Positions 1 to 8,983 of a stretch of 64,000 nucleotides of DNA are shown here, one piece after another. Source of the DNA: Mesorhizobium australicum. GTDB lineage: Bacteria > Pseudomonadota > Alphaproteobacteria > Rhizobiales > Rhizobiaceae. Within the stretch, counting starts at the first letter, position 1. Each line of letters opens with the position of its first letter. Below the pieces are notes generated by a model. That model was given only the letters and a program-made list of their open reading frames with translations. It made no database searches and had not been told where the DNA came from. The position numbers and the translations under genes are program-made. The stretch spans positions 62,001-126,000 of the forward strand of contig NZ_FXBL01000002.1 in NCBI RefSeq assembly GCF_900177325.1, read 5' to 3'.

Positions 1-312
1 ATGAGTGCCGGCACGATCCAGGACAGCTGGGATCACAATTCGGGTGCGCGCAACGCCAACATTGAGCTGATCAACCGGCTTGTTTTGCTCGGCACGGCAT
101 TCGCCGATCTCACCAATTCCAGCAACGCGATGACACTGGGCGACCTGTCCGGCACCAATCGATCGACCCGCTACGAGACGGGCAACGATGACGACGATCG
201 GCCGGTGGCCGGCTTCTGCGACGAGCGCGAGGGCTTTGTCTGGGATGCCGACGCAAAGGCATGTGTCCAGCGCATCGACCGCCAAGCGGACCTGCTTCTC
301 GAGACTCAGTGA
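1..312 (+). CDS. hypothetical protein of the T4SS operon, possibly 5'-partial
   Basis: The frame is open from the first base, which reads ATG, to a TGA at 310-312. It encodes 103 residues if that ATG is the start, but it may continue upstream of the window. The C-terminal third holds two cysteines (around residues 73 and 88) in a Gly-Phe-Cys-Asp-Glu context, and there is no membrane segment. It ends 11 bases before the virB5 start, so it belongs to the virB operon. I do not recognise the family. It does not resemble the end of a VirB4 ATPase. Confidence 0.5.
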   Translation: MSAGTIQDSWDHNSGARNANIELINRLVLLGTAFADLTNSSNAMTLGDLSGTNRSTRYETGNDDDDRPVAGFCDEREGFVWDADAKACVQRIDRQADLLLETQ

Positions 313-323
313 AGGAGATCGAC

Positions 324-1022
324 ATGAAACGTTCATTGGCATTCCTGGCATTGGTCGGCGCGGGGATCGCGCCGGCTGCCGCCGATATCCCGGTCATCGA
401 CAAGACGAACTACGCGGTCGCGCGGGACACGGCCGAAAAGACCGGCAATATCCTCGATACCAACAAGGAGATTCTCACAACGGTTGAGGAGACCCTGAAA
501 GCGGTCACCGGCGACCGAGGCGGTGACGCAGGTCCCCTCAAGGATATCGCGATCGGCAACGGTTTTTCCGTCTCCTCCATGCCGTCCTTCGACAGCATAC
601 TGAAGGGCGGGATCGCCGATTTCGGGTCGCTAGACCCCAAGGTGGTGGAAGCCGCGACGCTGTTCATCAACGGCCTGCAGCTGGTGCGCTCCCTCTCCGG
701 GAAGGAGAACAGCTCACTGGCGAGCGACAAATCCTACGAAGAGCTCATGAAAACGGTGATGGGCGTGTCGGCCCTGATCACCGGTTCTCAAGCTGCGGTC
801 GAAACGCGCCGCTCCGCTCTCGAAACCGCCGGCGGTGACATCGGAAAGGCGGAGGACATCAAGGGCTCGATCGACCAGAACACGCAGCTTCAGGTTCAGA
901 CGGGCCTGACGTTGAACGAGATGATCGGCGTGCTGAACGCCGGCGTTCAGTCGCTGCACGCCGAGAACCAGCGCAAGCTGACCGACATGTCGAACACCAA
1001 AAAAGCGCTGCGGTACGAATGA
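324..1022 (+). CDS. virB5: VirB5-like type IV secretion minor pilin
   Basis: This 232-residue protein has a typical Sec signal peptide (Lys-Arg followed by a hydrophobic stretch to about residue 20, ending Ala-Ala-Ala before Asp-Ile-Pro). The rest is predominantly helical and Gln/Leu/Lys rich, as in VirB5/TraC pilus-tip proteins. The ATG at 324 was chosen because a strong GAAGGAGA ribosome site lies 5-12 bases upstream; longer reading-frame starts lack one. VirB5 is a minor pilus component that helps contact recipient cells. The gene overlaps the next one by four bases, and the following order (lipoprotein, virB6, virB8-11) supports the call. Confidence 0.8.
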   Translation: MKRSLAFLALVGAGIAPAAADIPVIDKTNYAVARDTAEKTGNILDTNKEILTTVEETLKAVTGDRGGDAGPLKDIAIGNGFSVSSMPSFDSILKGGIADFGSLDPKVVEAATLFINGLQLVRSLSGKENSSLASDKSYEELMKTVMGVSALITGSQAAVETRRSALETAGGDIGKAEDIKGSIDQNTQLQVQTGLTLNEMIGVLNAGVQSLHAENQRKLTDMSNTKKALRYE

Positions 1023-1243
1023 AAGGGCGGCAATGGATTTCGAACGCTCTTGTGTTCGCGCTGGCCATTCTCAGCAGCGGATGTGGCACCGCGCGCGAGA
1101 AGGCGGCGCCGTGCAAACGGCCGGCCAATCTGTCCAGCTATGCCAGCACGGGGGACGAGTGCGGGCCGATGACCTCGGTCAATTCGGACCGTGCAGCGGC
1201 ATTGGCGGCAATCCAGAATTTGGCGACCGGCCACGAAGAATAG
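1019..1243 (+). CDS. small lipoprotein between virB5 and virB6 (entry-exclusion or VirB7-like)
   Basis: This 74-residue protein begins with a short basic segment and a hydrophobic stretch ending Leu-Ser-Ser-Gly-Cys at residues 18-22, a near-consensus lipobox, so it is probably a lipoprotein. Two more cysteines follow (about residues 32 and 48). The start overlaps virB5 by ATGA. In pKM101- and R388-type operons a small lipoprotein in exactly this position between the virB5 and virB6 homologues is the entry-exclusion protein Eex, while VirB7 is also a small lipoprotein. No other virB7 candidate lies between virB6 and virB8, so both roles remain possible. Confidence 0.65.
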   Translation: MKGRQWISNALVFALAILSSGCGTAREKAAPCKRPANLSSYASTGDECGPMTSVNSDRAAALAAIQNLATGHEE

Positions 1244-1249
1244 GGCAGG

Positions 1250-2263
1250 GTGGTGGACGATTTTATTGGCGAACTGCTGGATCGGATCGATGCCTCGGGG
1301 CAGAATTTCTCGCGAAGCGCCTACGAGGCACTAAGCCAGGATCTCGAGCCGCTGCTTCGCCTGCTCTTCGTCCTTGCGGTCCTGTTCTATGGCGTGCAGC
1401 TGTTCCTCGGAACGTCACGTCTCAGCGTCGCGGAGATCATTGGCCGCCTGGTGCGCGTCTTCGTCATTCTGATCCTGGTCGGCACCTGGTCCAATTTCAA
1501 CGATCTTGTCTATGACTGGCTGACCACCGTGCCGGAGGCGGCGGGGCGCGCCATCCTGGCGGCATCCGGCACGGGCGTGACCGAGCCAACGAATGGGCTG
1601 TCGCAGATCTGGAAGACCGCGAATACCGCCGCAGCGGCGTTCTCGGAGCAGGCAGGCTATCTGTCCGTTCTGCCCGCTTTGATCGGCATGATCATCATGG
1701 TTTTTGCCGGCCTGTTCGTCGCCATCGCGCTGGGCATTCTCGTCCTGGCCAAGGTCGTGCTGTGGGTGCTGCTGGGTACAGCGCCGATCTTCATTGCCTG
1801 CTTCTTTTTCGATGCGACTCGCAGTTACGCCATGGGATGGCTGAACCAGTCATTGCTCTATGCGATCATTCCGCTGTTCGTCTATGTGATTGCCGCCTTC
1901 CTGATTGCGGCGATGGAGCCGGAGCTGACGACGATCGATAGCATCTCCGGAAATCGCGAGCTGAAACTCAGTGACTTTGCTGCTTTCATCATGCTTTGCC
2001 TTGCTGGCAGCTTTGTTCTTCTGCAGGTGCAATCCCTCGCACAAGGCATAGCTGGGGGGTTGGCGACGCCGATCGGGCCTCGGTCGCGACAGATGACCAC
2101 GCAAGGAATTTTCTGGGGTCGCGAAGCGATCGGCCAGTCGGCGCGCCAGACGCAGGCGGCGGTCCATCGCGTCCAGGCTCGACTCCACGCACCACGGCAG
2201 AATGGGGCGGGTGCCTCCATGCAGCGCGCGATCACGTCCAATGGAACGCCTCGGCAAAGCTGA
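1250..2263 (+). CDS. virB6: VirB6-like inner-membrane T4SS protein
   Basis: The product has 337 residues with about six hydrophobic segments (roughly 40-60, 65-85, 145-170, 170-190, 205-230 and 245-270), the expected topology of VirB6/TrbL, the polytopic component that takes substrate DNA through the inner membrane. The first two codons are both GTG (1250 and 1253), and either may start the gene. The C-terminal 60 residues are hydrophilic and rich in Gln and Arg. It follows the lipoprotein gene by six bases and precedes virB8 by 44. Confidence 0.85.
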   Translation: MVDDFIGELLDRIDASGQNFSRSAYEALSQDLEPLLRLLFVLAVLFYGVQLFLGTSRLSVAEIIGRLVRVFVILILVGTWSNFNDLVYDWLTTVPEAAGRAILAASGTGVTEPTNGLSQIWKTANTAAAAFSEQAGYLSVLPALIGMIIMVFAGLFVAIALGILVLAKVVLWVLLGTAPIFIACFFFDATRSYAMGWLNQSLLYAIIPLFVYVIAAFLIAAMEPELTTIDSISGNRELKLSDFAAFIMLCLAGSFVLLQVQSLAQGIAGGLATPIGPRSRQMTTQGIFWGREAIGQSARQTQAAVHRVQARLHAPRQNGAGASMQRAITSNGTPRQS

Positions 2264-2307
2264 CGCCAGGTTGGTGGTGGATTCCGACAAAAAAGAAAAG
2301 GGCAAGG

Positions 2308-3003
2308 ATGGCAGACAAGTCCGAATCCGCGCTGCGGTCCTATTTCCAGCAAGGCGATATCTGGGAGCAGGAGATCATCAAACGGGCGAAGCGCTCGGCG
2401 CGCGTCGCCTGGTTCTTTTCGATCGTCTTTGCCGGGATCGCACTGCTCAGCCTGCTTGCAGTAGTGCTGATGCTGCCTCTGAAGAGCTTCGAGCCCTATG
2501 TCGTCACCGTCGACCAGACAACAGGCTACATCGAGGTCAAGTCCGGTCTGACTCGGCCGGCCAGTCTCACCGAGCAGCAGGCGATCACACAAGCCAATGT
2601 CGTGCGCTACATCCGTGCCCGCGAAGGTTACGACCCCTACGCCATCACCGAGAATTTTGGTATCGCGGCGCTCCTGTCCGCCGACGAGGCGGCGCGCGAA
2701 CTGCAGACCCTCTACAGTGCGGCAAATGCGCAGAATCCCACGAAGGTCTATGGCCGGCTGAAGCGGGTACTCGTCGAGATCAAGTCGGTGACGTTTCCGA
2801 ACGCCAGCACGGCGATCGTCCGGTTCTCCACCAACGAACGCAGCGACACGGAATCGGTCGTCCGTCATTGGATCTCCGTCGTGCGCTTCCGCTACACCGA
2901 TACGCCGGTCCGCAACGAGTGGCGCTTCGAAAACCCTCTGGGGTTCCAAGTCTATTCCTACCGTCGGGATCAGGAAACGGTCACGCCCGGAGATGCGCAA
3001 TGA
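2308..3003 (+). CDS. virB8: VirB8 T4SS assembly protein
   Basis: The 231-residue product has a short cytoplasmic N-terminus, one transmembrane helix at about residues 31-53 and a periplasmic NTF2-like domain, as in VirB8. The motif with Pro-Tyr-Val-Val-Thr-Val-Asp after the helix is typical of the family. The ATG at 2308 was preferred over an upstream-extended frame because AAGG precedes it and it gives family length. VirB8 nucleates assembly with VirB9 and VirB10, whose genes follow directly. The end overlaps virB9 by four bases. Confidence 0.92.
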   Translation: MADKSESALRSYFQQGDIWEQEIIKRAKRSARVAWFFSIVFAGIALLSLLAVVLMLPLKSFEPYVVTVDQTTGYIEVKSGLTRPASLTEQQAITQANVVRYIRAREGYDPYAITENFGIAALLSADEAARELQTLYSAANAQNPTKVYGRLKRVLVEIKSVTFPNASTAIVRFSTNERSDTESVVRHWISVVRFRYTDTPVRNEWRFENPLGFQVYSYRRDQETVTPGDAQ

Positions 3004-3809
3004 GGGGCCGCTCCTGGACAGCGGTGCTGATGCTGTGCGGCTCTCTCTGGCCAGCGCTGGCGGCGCAGACCCCGAAGGGCGGCTCCCTCGATGCACGGGT
3101 GACCAGCGTCACCTACCAGGAGAACAACGTCGTCCAGGTTTTCGCGACCTACGGCATCTCGACAATGATCATCTTCGACGAGGACGAAAAGTTCGAAACG
3201 ATCTCGCTCGGCGACACGGAAAGCTGGCAGGTCGTCCCAGCCGAGAAGGGCAACATCCTCTTCGTCAAGCCGATCGCCAAGGACGTCGTGACGAACATGA
3301 ACGTCGTGACCGACAAGCGCATCTATTATCTCGAACTGCACGATTTCGCGCCCGAGGCCGGCCGCAAGGTTTTTGGCATCCGCTTCCACTATCCGGAGAA
3401 GAACCTCAACGCCGCCTTGCGGCGGGAGGCCGAGCAGCGAGCGGCCTGGCCGAACATCTCCGGTATCGACAAGGCCAACGTCAATATCGATTATTCGTTC
3501 TCGGGTGATGCCCGCCTGAAGCCGCTCATGGTCTTCGATGACGGCAACAAGACCTTCTTCAAGTTCGATCGCCGCGTTCCAGCGATTTTCGCGGTCAACT
3601 CGGATTTCTCCGAAACGCTTCGAAACTTCCGCAGGGAAGGGGAGTACGTCGTCGTCGACGGGACGGCGACCCAGTTCACCTTGCGGGATGGCGATCAGTG
3701 GATCTGCATCTTCAATCTCAGAAAGCCGGATTTCGCAGCGCCGGATCCGGCAATCCTCGGGCCGGTTGAAGATGACAAGGCCAAGCGCAGGCGTCGGAGC
3801 GGAAACTGA
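3000..3809 (+). CDS. virB9: VirB9 outer-membrane core complex protein
   Basis: This is a 269-residue protein with a signal peptide (Arg-rich start, hydrophobic core, cleavage after Ala-Leu-Ala near residue 20). The N-terminal half contains the conserved Phe-Ala-Thr-Tyr-Gly and Asp-Thr-Glu-Ser-Trp regions. The C-terminal half holds the Arg-Arg-Glu-Gly and Asp-Gly motifs of the CagX/VirB9 domain, which forms the outer-membrane channel with VirB7 and VirB10. The ATG overlaps the virB8 stop as ATGA. The stop overlaps the virB10 start as TGATG, so translation is probably coupled. Confidence 0.93.
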   Translation: MRGRSWTAVLMLCGSLWPALAAQTPKGGSLDARVTSVTYQENNVVQVFATYGISTMIIFDEDEKFETISLGDTESWQVVPAEKGNILFVKPIAKDVVTNMNVVTDKRIYYLELHDFAPEAGRKVFGIRFHYPEKNLNAALRREAEQRAAWPNISGIDKANVNIDYSFSGDARLKPLMVFDDGNKTFFKFDRRVPAIFAVNSDFSETLRNFRREGEYVVVDGTATQFTLRDGDQWICIFNLRKPDFAAPDPAILGPVEDDKAKRRRRSGN

Positions 3810-5026
3810 TGAAGCGCTCCCCCGAACTCGAGGCCCTTGGTCAGGGCGACGATCCGGTCATTGCCGATAATGCCGTTCGACGTAAGCAACTGGTCGGTGG
3901 CGCAGTCTTGCTGCTACTCGGCCTAGTCGCCGGCTATCTGGTTCTCGCAGGCAGGCAACCGCCGGTCCGCGACATGCTCGACGGCGACGAGGAATTCACC
4001 ACAACCACATTTCGTCCACCGTCCTTCGTGCGCGAGGGCGAGCCCGAGCCGGAACCCCCGGCGCCGGAAGTCGTGCAAATACCGCCGCCGCCGCCTCCAC
4101 CTCCGGCCGAAGAGGTCGATACCACCGAGTTCGACGTCCCACCGCCGCCCGTGCCAGGCGCACCTCCACCGCCACAGCAGGCGACTGAGCCGCCGGTGGA
4201 AGAGTTCCCAGAGCGCTTCCGCTCGAAGCTGGTGGTCATCGACAATGCGTCCGCCGGCGAGCAAGGCAATTTGACTGGCAACGGAGGGGAGGGGCTTACC
4301 GTCGCCGGTGAGGATCGCAGCAGCAAGTTCCTTGCCGCGGCAGCCAGCATTGGGGACCGTAGCGCCAGAGCGAGGAAGATCGGGCGCATCGATGCGCTTG
4401 TTCCGGAAGGCACGCTGATCCCCGGGATTCTCGAGACGGCCATCGTCAGCGATCTGCCGGGCCAGGTGAGGGCGATCGTCTCGCAGGACGTCTATTCCTT
4501 TGACGGTAGACGCGTTCTGATCCCAAGCGGCACCCGGCTCATCGGCGAGTACCAGTCCGAGATCACGCGCGGACAGACGAGAATCTTCGTGGTCTGGACT
4601 CGCATGCTGCGCGATGACGGGGTGTCGGTCCGGCTGAATTCGATCGGCGCCGACAGCCTGGGTCGTGCCGGCCTTACCGGGCGCGTCGACAAGAAGTTTC
4701 GGGAGCGCTTCGGAGCGGCCATTTTTCTGTCGATCGTCGGCGCCGGCGCCAGTTACCTGACCGGTTACGGCAGCGAGGCCGCGGCCGGAGACAACGATGA
4801 TGCGCAGAATGCTGAGGAGTTGGCCCGCGAAACCCTCGCGCAGACCTTCTCCGACATGGCCAACCAGGCACTAGGAGATTCCTTGCGAATTCCACCGACG
4901 ATCAGCGTCGGTCAGGGCGAGCGCATCTTCGTCTTCGTCCGCCAGGATCTCGATTTTTCCGCCATGTACGAGGATCCCGTCACCGAGGCACTGAGGGAGA
5001 TCCGTCGTGAACGTAATCTCGACTAG
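3809..5026 (+). CDS. virB10: VirB10 TonB-like core channel protein
   Basis: The 405-residue product has a cytoplasmic N-terminus, one membrane helix (about residues 31-52), a long proline-rich spacer (about 75-125, with runs of Pro broken by Glu/Ala) and a C-terminal TrbI/VirB10 beta-barrel domain containing the conserved Leu-Ile-Pro-Ser-Gly-Thr-Arg-Leu-Ile-Gly-Glu motif. VirB10 spans both membranes and senses ATP use by VirB11 and VirD4. Its end overlaps the GTG start of virB11 by 20 bases. Confidence 0.94.
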   Translation: MKRSPELEALGQGDDPVIADNAVRRKQLVGGAVLLLLGLVAGYLVLAGRQPPVRDMLDGDEEFTTTTFRPPSFVREGEPEPEPPAPEVVQIPPPPPPPPAEEVDTTEFDVPPPPVPGAPPPPQQATEPPVEEFPERFRSKLVVIDNASAGEQGNLTGNGGEGLTVAGEDRSSKFLAAAASIGDRSARARKIGRIDALVPEGTLIPGILETAIVSDLPGQVRAIVSQDVYSFDGRRVLIPSGTRLIGEYQSEITRGQTRIFVVWTRMLRDDGVSVRLNSIGADSLGRAGLTGRVDKKFRERFGAAIFLSIVGAGASYLTGYGSEAAAGDNDDAQNAEELARETLAQTFSDMANQALGDSLRIPPTISVGQGERIFVFVRQDLDFSAMYEDPVTEALREIRRERNLD

Positions 5027-6038
5027 CTTCGCCGCAGAGGAGAAACACCATTTCCTGAACCGCGCGCTTGAGCCGCTGCGGCCATTTCTCGATGACAGCC
5101 AGGTCGTCGAGATCTCCATCAACTCCCCAGGCCAGGTTTATGTGGAGCGCTTGGGCTCGGCCCATATGGAACACTATGAAATAGCAGAGCTCACCGCCGA
5201 TGAGATCGTCAACATCGGCGAACGCGTCGCCGCCACGACCAATCAGTTTATCAACCGCTCGAGTCCGATTCTCAGTGCCGCCCTGCCCACCGGCGAGCGG
5301 ATACAGGTCGTACTGCCGCCAGCGGCAGCTAACGGCGGCGCCGTTTCCATCCGCAAGCAGGTCATCAGCAACTTCACGCTCGATGACTATCGCGATCAAG
5401 GATCGCTTGATCAGGTGACGGTCGCCGTCGGTGGTCTCAGCGAGACCGATCATGCGTTGATCGAGCAGCTGTCCGCCAAGGATATCTACGGTTTCATTCG
5501 AACGGCCATCATCAATCGCGTGTCCATCCTGATCAGCGGCGGCACCTCGAGCGGCAAGACGACGTTTCTCAATGCCTGCCTCAAATCGGTCGACCCGCAT
5601 GAGCGGATCATCACGTTGGAGGATACGCGGGAGCTCTTTCCGCCTCAGGACAACGCGGTGCATCTCCTCGCCTCCCGCGGCGACCAGGGGACGGCCAGCG
5701 TGACGATCCAGTCGCTGCTCGAAGCTTCGCTACGAATGAGACCCGATCGTCTTTTTGTCGGGGAGGTCAGGGGATCGGAGGCATTTGCGTTCCTGCGTGC
5801 GATCAATACCGGCCACCCGGGCTCAATGTCGACTGTCCACGCCGACACGCCGCTCGGGGCCTATGAGCAGCTTGCCATGATGGTCATGCAGTCGGGACTG
5901 TCGGCGGCCTATCCAAAGGCTGACCTGATCTCCTACATCCAGAGCGTCATCCCGATCGTGATCCAGTTGCGCAGGGAAGGGGGCCGGCGCGGCGTTTCGG
6001 AAATCTTCTTCGCGCGCGGGCGGACGGATACGCCATGA
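5007..6038 (+). CDS. virB11: VirB11 secretion ATPase
   Basis: This 343-residue hexameric traffic ATPase has a Walker A motif Gly-Gly-Thr-Ser-Ser-Gly-Lys-Thr-Thr at about residues 178-186, an Asp box (Glu-Asp-Thr-Arg-Glu), a Walker B region with Arg-Pro-Asp-Arg and Gly-Glu-Val-Arg, and a His box around Gly-His-Pro-Gly-Ser. These are the four boxes of the VirB11/PulE family. Translation starts at GTG 5007 inside the virB10 end. The stop overlaps the ATG of virD4. Confidence 0.95.
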   Translation: MNVISTSFAAEEKHHFLNRALEPLRPFLDDSQVVEISINSPGQVYVERLGSAHMEHYEIAELTADEIVNIGERVAATTNQFINRSSPILSAALPTGERIQVVLPPAAANGGAVSIRKQVISNFTLDDYRDQGSLDQVTVAVGGLSETDHALIEQLSAKDIYGFIRTAIINRVSILISGGTSSGKTTFLNACLKSVDPHERIITLEDTRELFPPQDNAVHLLASRGDQGTASVTIQSLLEASLRMRPDRLFVGEVRGSEAFAFLRAINTGHPGSMSTVHADTPLGAYEQLAMMVMQSGLSAAYPKADLISYIQSVIPIVIQLRREGGRRGVSEIFFARGRTDTP

Positions 6039-8071
6039 CCGGATCACTCCGCGTTTTCTATCTCGGCTTTTGTCTGACCGTCGCCTTTGCCGTCTGGCTG
6101 CTGGCTTATGGTCTCGGTTTGCAGCTGCTCTATGGAGACGGCAGAATCCTGCAGGCGACCATCACCACGAATCCCTTTGCCCCATTTGAGCAGCTGATCG
6201 CCTATGGGGACAGCGGCGTCCTGCGCATTGTGGCGCTGGGCGCTGTGGTCCCAGCGGCTCTTCTCGCGGGGATCGTCGCTTATGTCGGCCTTCGACCGAG
6301 CGCGAGCCCACTCGGTGACGCCCGGTTCCAGACCGCCATGACGCTCCGCCGCGATGGATGGTTCGGGAAGAAAGGCAAGATCCTTGGCCGTTTCGGTCGC
6401 CAGGTTCTTCGCGTGGACGATGATCGGCATCACCTGATCATCGGACCGACGCGCTCTGGAAAGGGGGCTTGCTACGTCATTCCAAACGCGCTCTCACATG
6501 ATGGCTCGATGATCGTCACCGACCTGAAAGGGGAAATCTTTCGCAGCACCGCCGGCTATCGCAAATCGAAGGGCGGCCAAGTCTTCCTGTTCGCGCCCGG
6601 ATCGGAACGGACGCATCGCTACAACCCGCTCGACTTCATCCGGCCGGATCGCGGTGACCGCACCACCGACATCCAAAACATAGCAGCAATCCTCGTCCCG
6701 GAAGTCGCTGAATCCGAGAATTCGATCTGGCAGGCGACCGCCCAGCAGGTCATCGCCGGCGCCATCAGCTACGTCAACGAAAGCCTCTACTACAAAGGTC
6801 ATCGGACCCTCGGCGAGGTCACATCCTTCTTTAACAGCGGCGCCAATCTCCAGGCGATGATGACCCTCATCCAGGAGCGCGAGCCTTATCTGTCTCGCTT
6901 CACCATGGAAAGCTTCAACGCCTACATCGCTCTGTCCGAGCGCGCCGCCGCTTCCGCGCTCCTTGACATCCAGAAGGCTTTGCGACCGTTTCGCAACGAA
7001 CGCGTCGTGGCAGCGACGTCGGTGACCGACATGGACCTGCGGGCCTTGAAGCGCCGCCCAATCTCGATCTATCTCGCGCCCAATGTCACCGACATCACGT
7101 TGTTGCGACCGTTGCTCGCGCTGTTCGTGCAGCAAACGCTCGATACGCTGATGCTCGAGCACGCGGAGCGCTCGGTACCGGTCTACTTCCTGCTCGACGA
7201 GTTCCGTCAGTTGAAGAAGATGAGCGAAATCACGACCAAGCTGCCCTACGTCGCCGGCTACAATGTCAAGATGGCCTTCGTGATCCAGGACCTGAAGAAC
7301 CTGGACGAGATCTATGGCGAAACCTCTCGCCATTCATTGATGGGCAACTGCGGCTACCAGCTGGTTTTCGGCGCCAATGACCAGGTGACAGCGGAGGCCG
7401 TCTCGAAGGGCCTGGGCAAGCGCACTGTCCGATATAAGACCGAGTCCCGCACGATCGAGCTGATGGGCCTGCACCGTCGTACCAAGGTGGAGCAACTGCG
7501 GGAGCGCGACCTGATGATGCCGCAGGAAGTGCGACAGATGCCCGGAGACAAGATGGTGATCCTTGCCGAGGGGCAGGGGCCGATCTTCGCCGACAAGCTG
7601 CGGTTCTTCCGGACAGCGCCCTTCCGGGAGCTGGAAAGGTTCTCACAGACATATGTGCCAGATGTGCCAGCAACCGAGTTTCTGCCACCGCGGCCGGTTC
7701 CAGCGACAACCAGCGCCTATGTTGGCGAACACAACGACGCTTCCAAGCCGGAGGAGCTGAAAGGCAGCCGCGAGACTGTAGCAAGACCTTCCGCCAGGAG
7801 GCGTTCGTCAGCTTCAAACGTTCCTGCCAGCAAGCTCGAAGGCCAGGCTTCGGCACCTGCCGTCAGAACGGCTTCGGCTCGAGGCCGTGCAAACGGCGCC
7901 ACACTGAGCTCGCTCGACGCGGATTTCGTGAAGGCTGCACGGCGGTTGAAGTCACTCGCAACAGAGCCGGTCAAAGCCGGCAAGCCGCGCGACACATCAG
8001 GCAATTGGGGACGGATTTTCGATGCTACCATACCTGACGAGCTTGAGATCGTTGAGGCGGAGGCTGTGTGA
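6035..8071 (+). CDS. virD4: VirD4/TraG type IV coupling protein
   Basis: The 678-residue product has two N-terminal membrane helices (about 8-32 and 62-86), Walker A Gly-Pro-Thr-Arg-Ser-Gly-Lys-Gly at about 137-144, and a Walker B ending Phe-Leu-Leu-Asp-Glu-Phe near residue 385, as in TraG/VirD4 coupling proteins that bring the relaxosome to the VirB channel. The last 120 residues are a low-complexity Ser/Ala/Arg tail unlike the conserved core. It is the last gene of the operon, overlapping virB11 by four bases. Confidence 0.94.
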   Translation: MTGSLRVFYLGFCLTVAFAVWLLAYGLGLQLLYGDGRILQATITTNPFAPFEQLIAYGDSGVLRIVALGAVVPAALLAGIVAYVGLRPSASPLGDARFQTAMTLRRDGWFGKKGKILGRFGRQVLRVDDDRHHLIIGPTRSGKGACYVIPNALSHDGSMIVTDLKGEIFRSTAGYRKSKGGQVFLFAPGSERTHRYNPLDFIRPDRGDRTTDIQNIAAILVPEVAESENSIWQATAQQVIAGAISYVNESLYYKGHRTLGEVTSFFNSGANLQAMMTLIQEREPYLSRFTMESFNAYIALSERAAASALLDIQKALRPFRNERVVAATSVTDMDLRALKRRPISIYLAPNVTDITLLRPLLALFVQQTLDTLMLEHAERSVPVYFLLDEFRQLKKMSEITTKLPYVAGYNVKMAFVIQDLKNLDEIYGETSRHSLMGNCGYQLVFGANDQVTAEAVSKGLGKRTVRYKTESRTIELMGLHRRTKVEQLRERDLMMPQEVRQMPGDKMVILAEGQGPIFADKLRFFRTAPFRELERFSQTYVPDVPATEFLPPRPVPATTSAYVGEHNDASKPEELKGSRETVARPSARRRSSASNVPASKLEGQASAPAVRTASARGRANGATLSSLDADFVKAARRLKSLATEPVKAGKPRDTSGNWGRIFDATIPDELEIVEAEAV

Positions 8072-8217
8072 CCAGCAGCGGGCAAGTCGTGGCCCGAACA
8101 CATCCAGCCAAGCGCACCCACCGCGATAGCCCTGGTTGATCTTTCGACGGCGGACACAGTTTGGTCGACCAGCAAGCAATACCCATATGAGCCCCTCAGA
8201 GGGTTGAGGAAGGAGCC

Positions 8218-8337
8218 ATGCGGAACGTTCCGGGTATCACCATGTTTGAGCCGGCCGAGATCATCGCCACGAACTTATTCGCCTTGCCGATATTGCTGCT
8301 GTTGACGAACATCAGCCGAACGTCGGCAATAGCCTAG
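8218..8337 (+). CDS. possible small membrane peptide (39 aa)
   Basis: A 39-residue frame starts at ATG 8218 behind an excellent ribosome site (GAGGAAGGAG, ending 3 bases before the ATG). Residues 18-32 are hydrophobic (Asn-Leu-Phe-Ala-Leu-Pro-Ile-Leu-Leu-Leu-Leu-Thr). It lies in the 446-base gap between virD4 and the HEPN pair, in which I see no other gene. The strong ribosome site is the main support; the family is unknown. Confidence 0.4.
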   Translation: MRNVPGITMFEPAEIIATNLFALPILLLLTNISRTSAIA

Positions 8338-8517
8338 CAAAATCAAAAACTTAGTTCCATAAGCTATGTTATGCGACTTAGCGTTGTATTATGGACGAAG
8401 TACAATTTCAGATAGCGACGCCGGCATTACAACGACGACGCTGGGCATGATCGTTCGTTCGGAAACTGGCATGTCCGCCCTATCTTTGCTCCCGCGGCGG
8501 GCGTTGTGCTTTCAACC

Positions 8518-8982
8518 TCAGCGCTTCTTCTGCATCAGCACCCAGACGGCAAAGGCCTTGCGGTCCGATCGAGGCTCAGCCTTTAGCGCCGCGATCGCCT
8601 GCTCACAATTGTCGATCAGGACCAGCACGCCAGGGCGCGTGTAGCGCGACTCCGGATCGTAATCGGCATTGTGCCGCTCTTCCTGCATGGTCTCGAAGGT
8701 GTCGGAGAAGACGAGAATCCCGTTCGGGAAATTCTTGGTCGCCGCGTTCTTGCAGGAATTCTTCGCGATCCCGTGTTCCAGCGAGCGATAGACCTGCACC
8801 CAAGCCGGCGAGCTGCGGACTTGCGCGGTCGACCCGACGAGCAGATCCGCACATTCGCGCGCCAAAGTATGGAACAGGGCGTAGTATGCCGTGCTGACGC
8901 CGCGCTTCAGATCCGATTGTCGAGGACGCTTCGCGCTGGCCCTGGCAAGGCGCCGGGCAGTGCCGATCAATTCGGCCGTCAC
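8518..8982 (-). CDS. HEPN-domain protein (putative toxin/RNase component)
   Basis: The 154-residue product carries a Ser-Thr-Ala-Tyr-Tyr-Ala-Leu-Phe-His segment near residue 32 and a later Arg-His-Asn-Ala-Asp-Tyr-Asp-Pro motif near residue 103. Both are characteristic of UPF0332-type HEPN proteins, in which the second motif is the active or nucleotide-binding site. Such proteins commonly act as RNase toxins or partners of nucleotidyltransferase antitoxins. Its ATG lies one base beyond the stop of the upstream gene (8984-9286), so the two form a tight operon. That partner is not an obvious nucleotidyltransferase. Confidence 0.7.
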   Translation of the reverse strand: MTAELIGTARRLARASAKRPRQSDLKRGVSTAYYALFHTLARECADLLVGSTAQVRSSPAWVQVYRSLEHGIAKNSCKNAATKNFPNGILVFSDTFETMQEERHNADYDPESRYTRPGVLVLIDNCEQAIAALKAEPRSDRKAFAVWVLMQKKR

Positions 8983-8983
8983 G

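Noticed and set aside
1882..3096. 404-residue minus-strand frame
   Set aside because: Antisense to virB6-virB8, which have clear family motifs and tight operon spacing.
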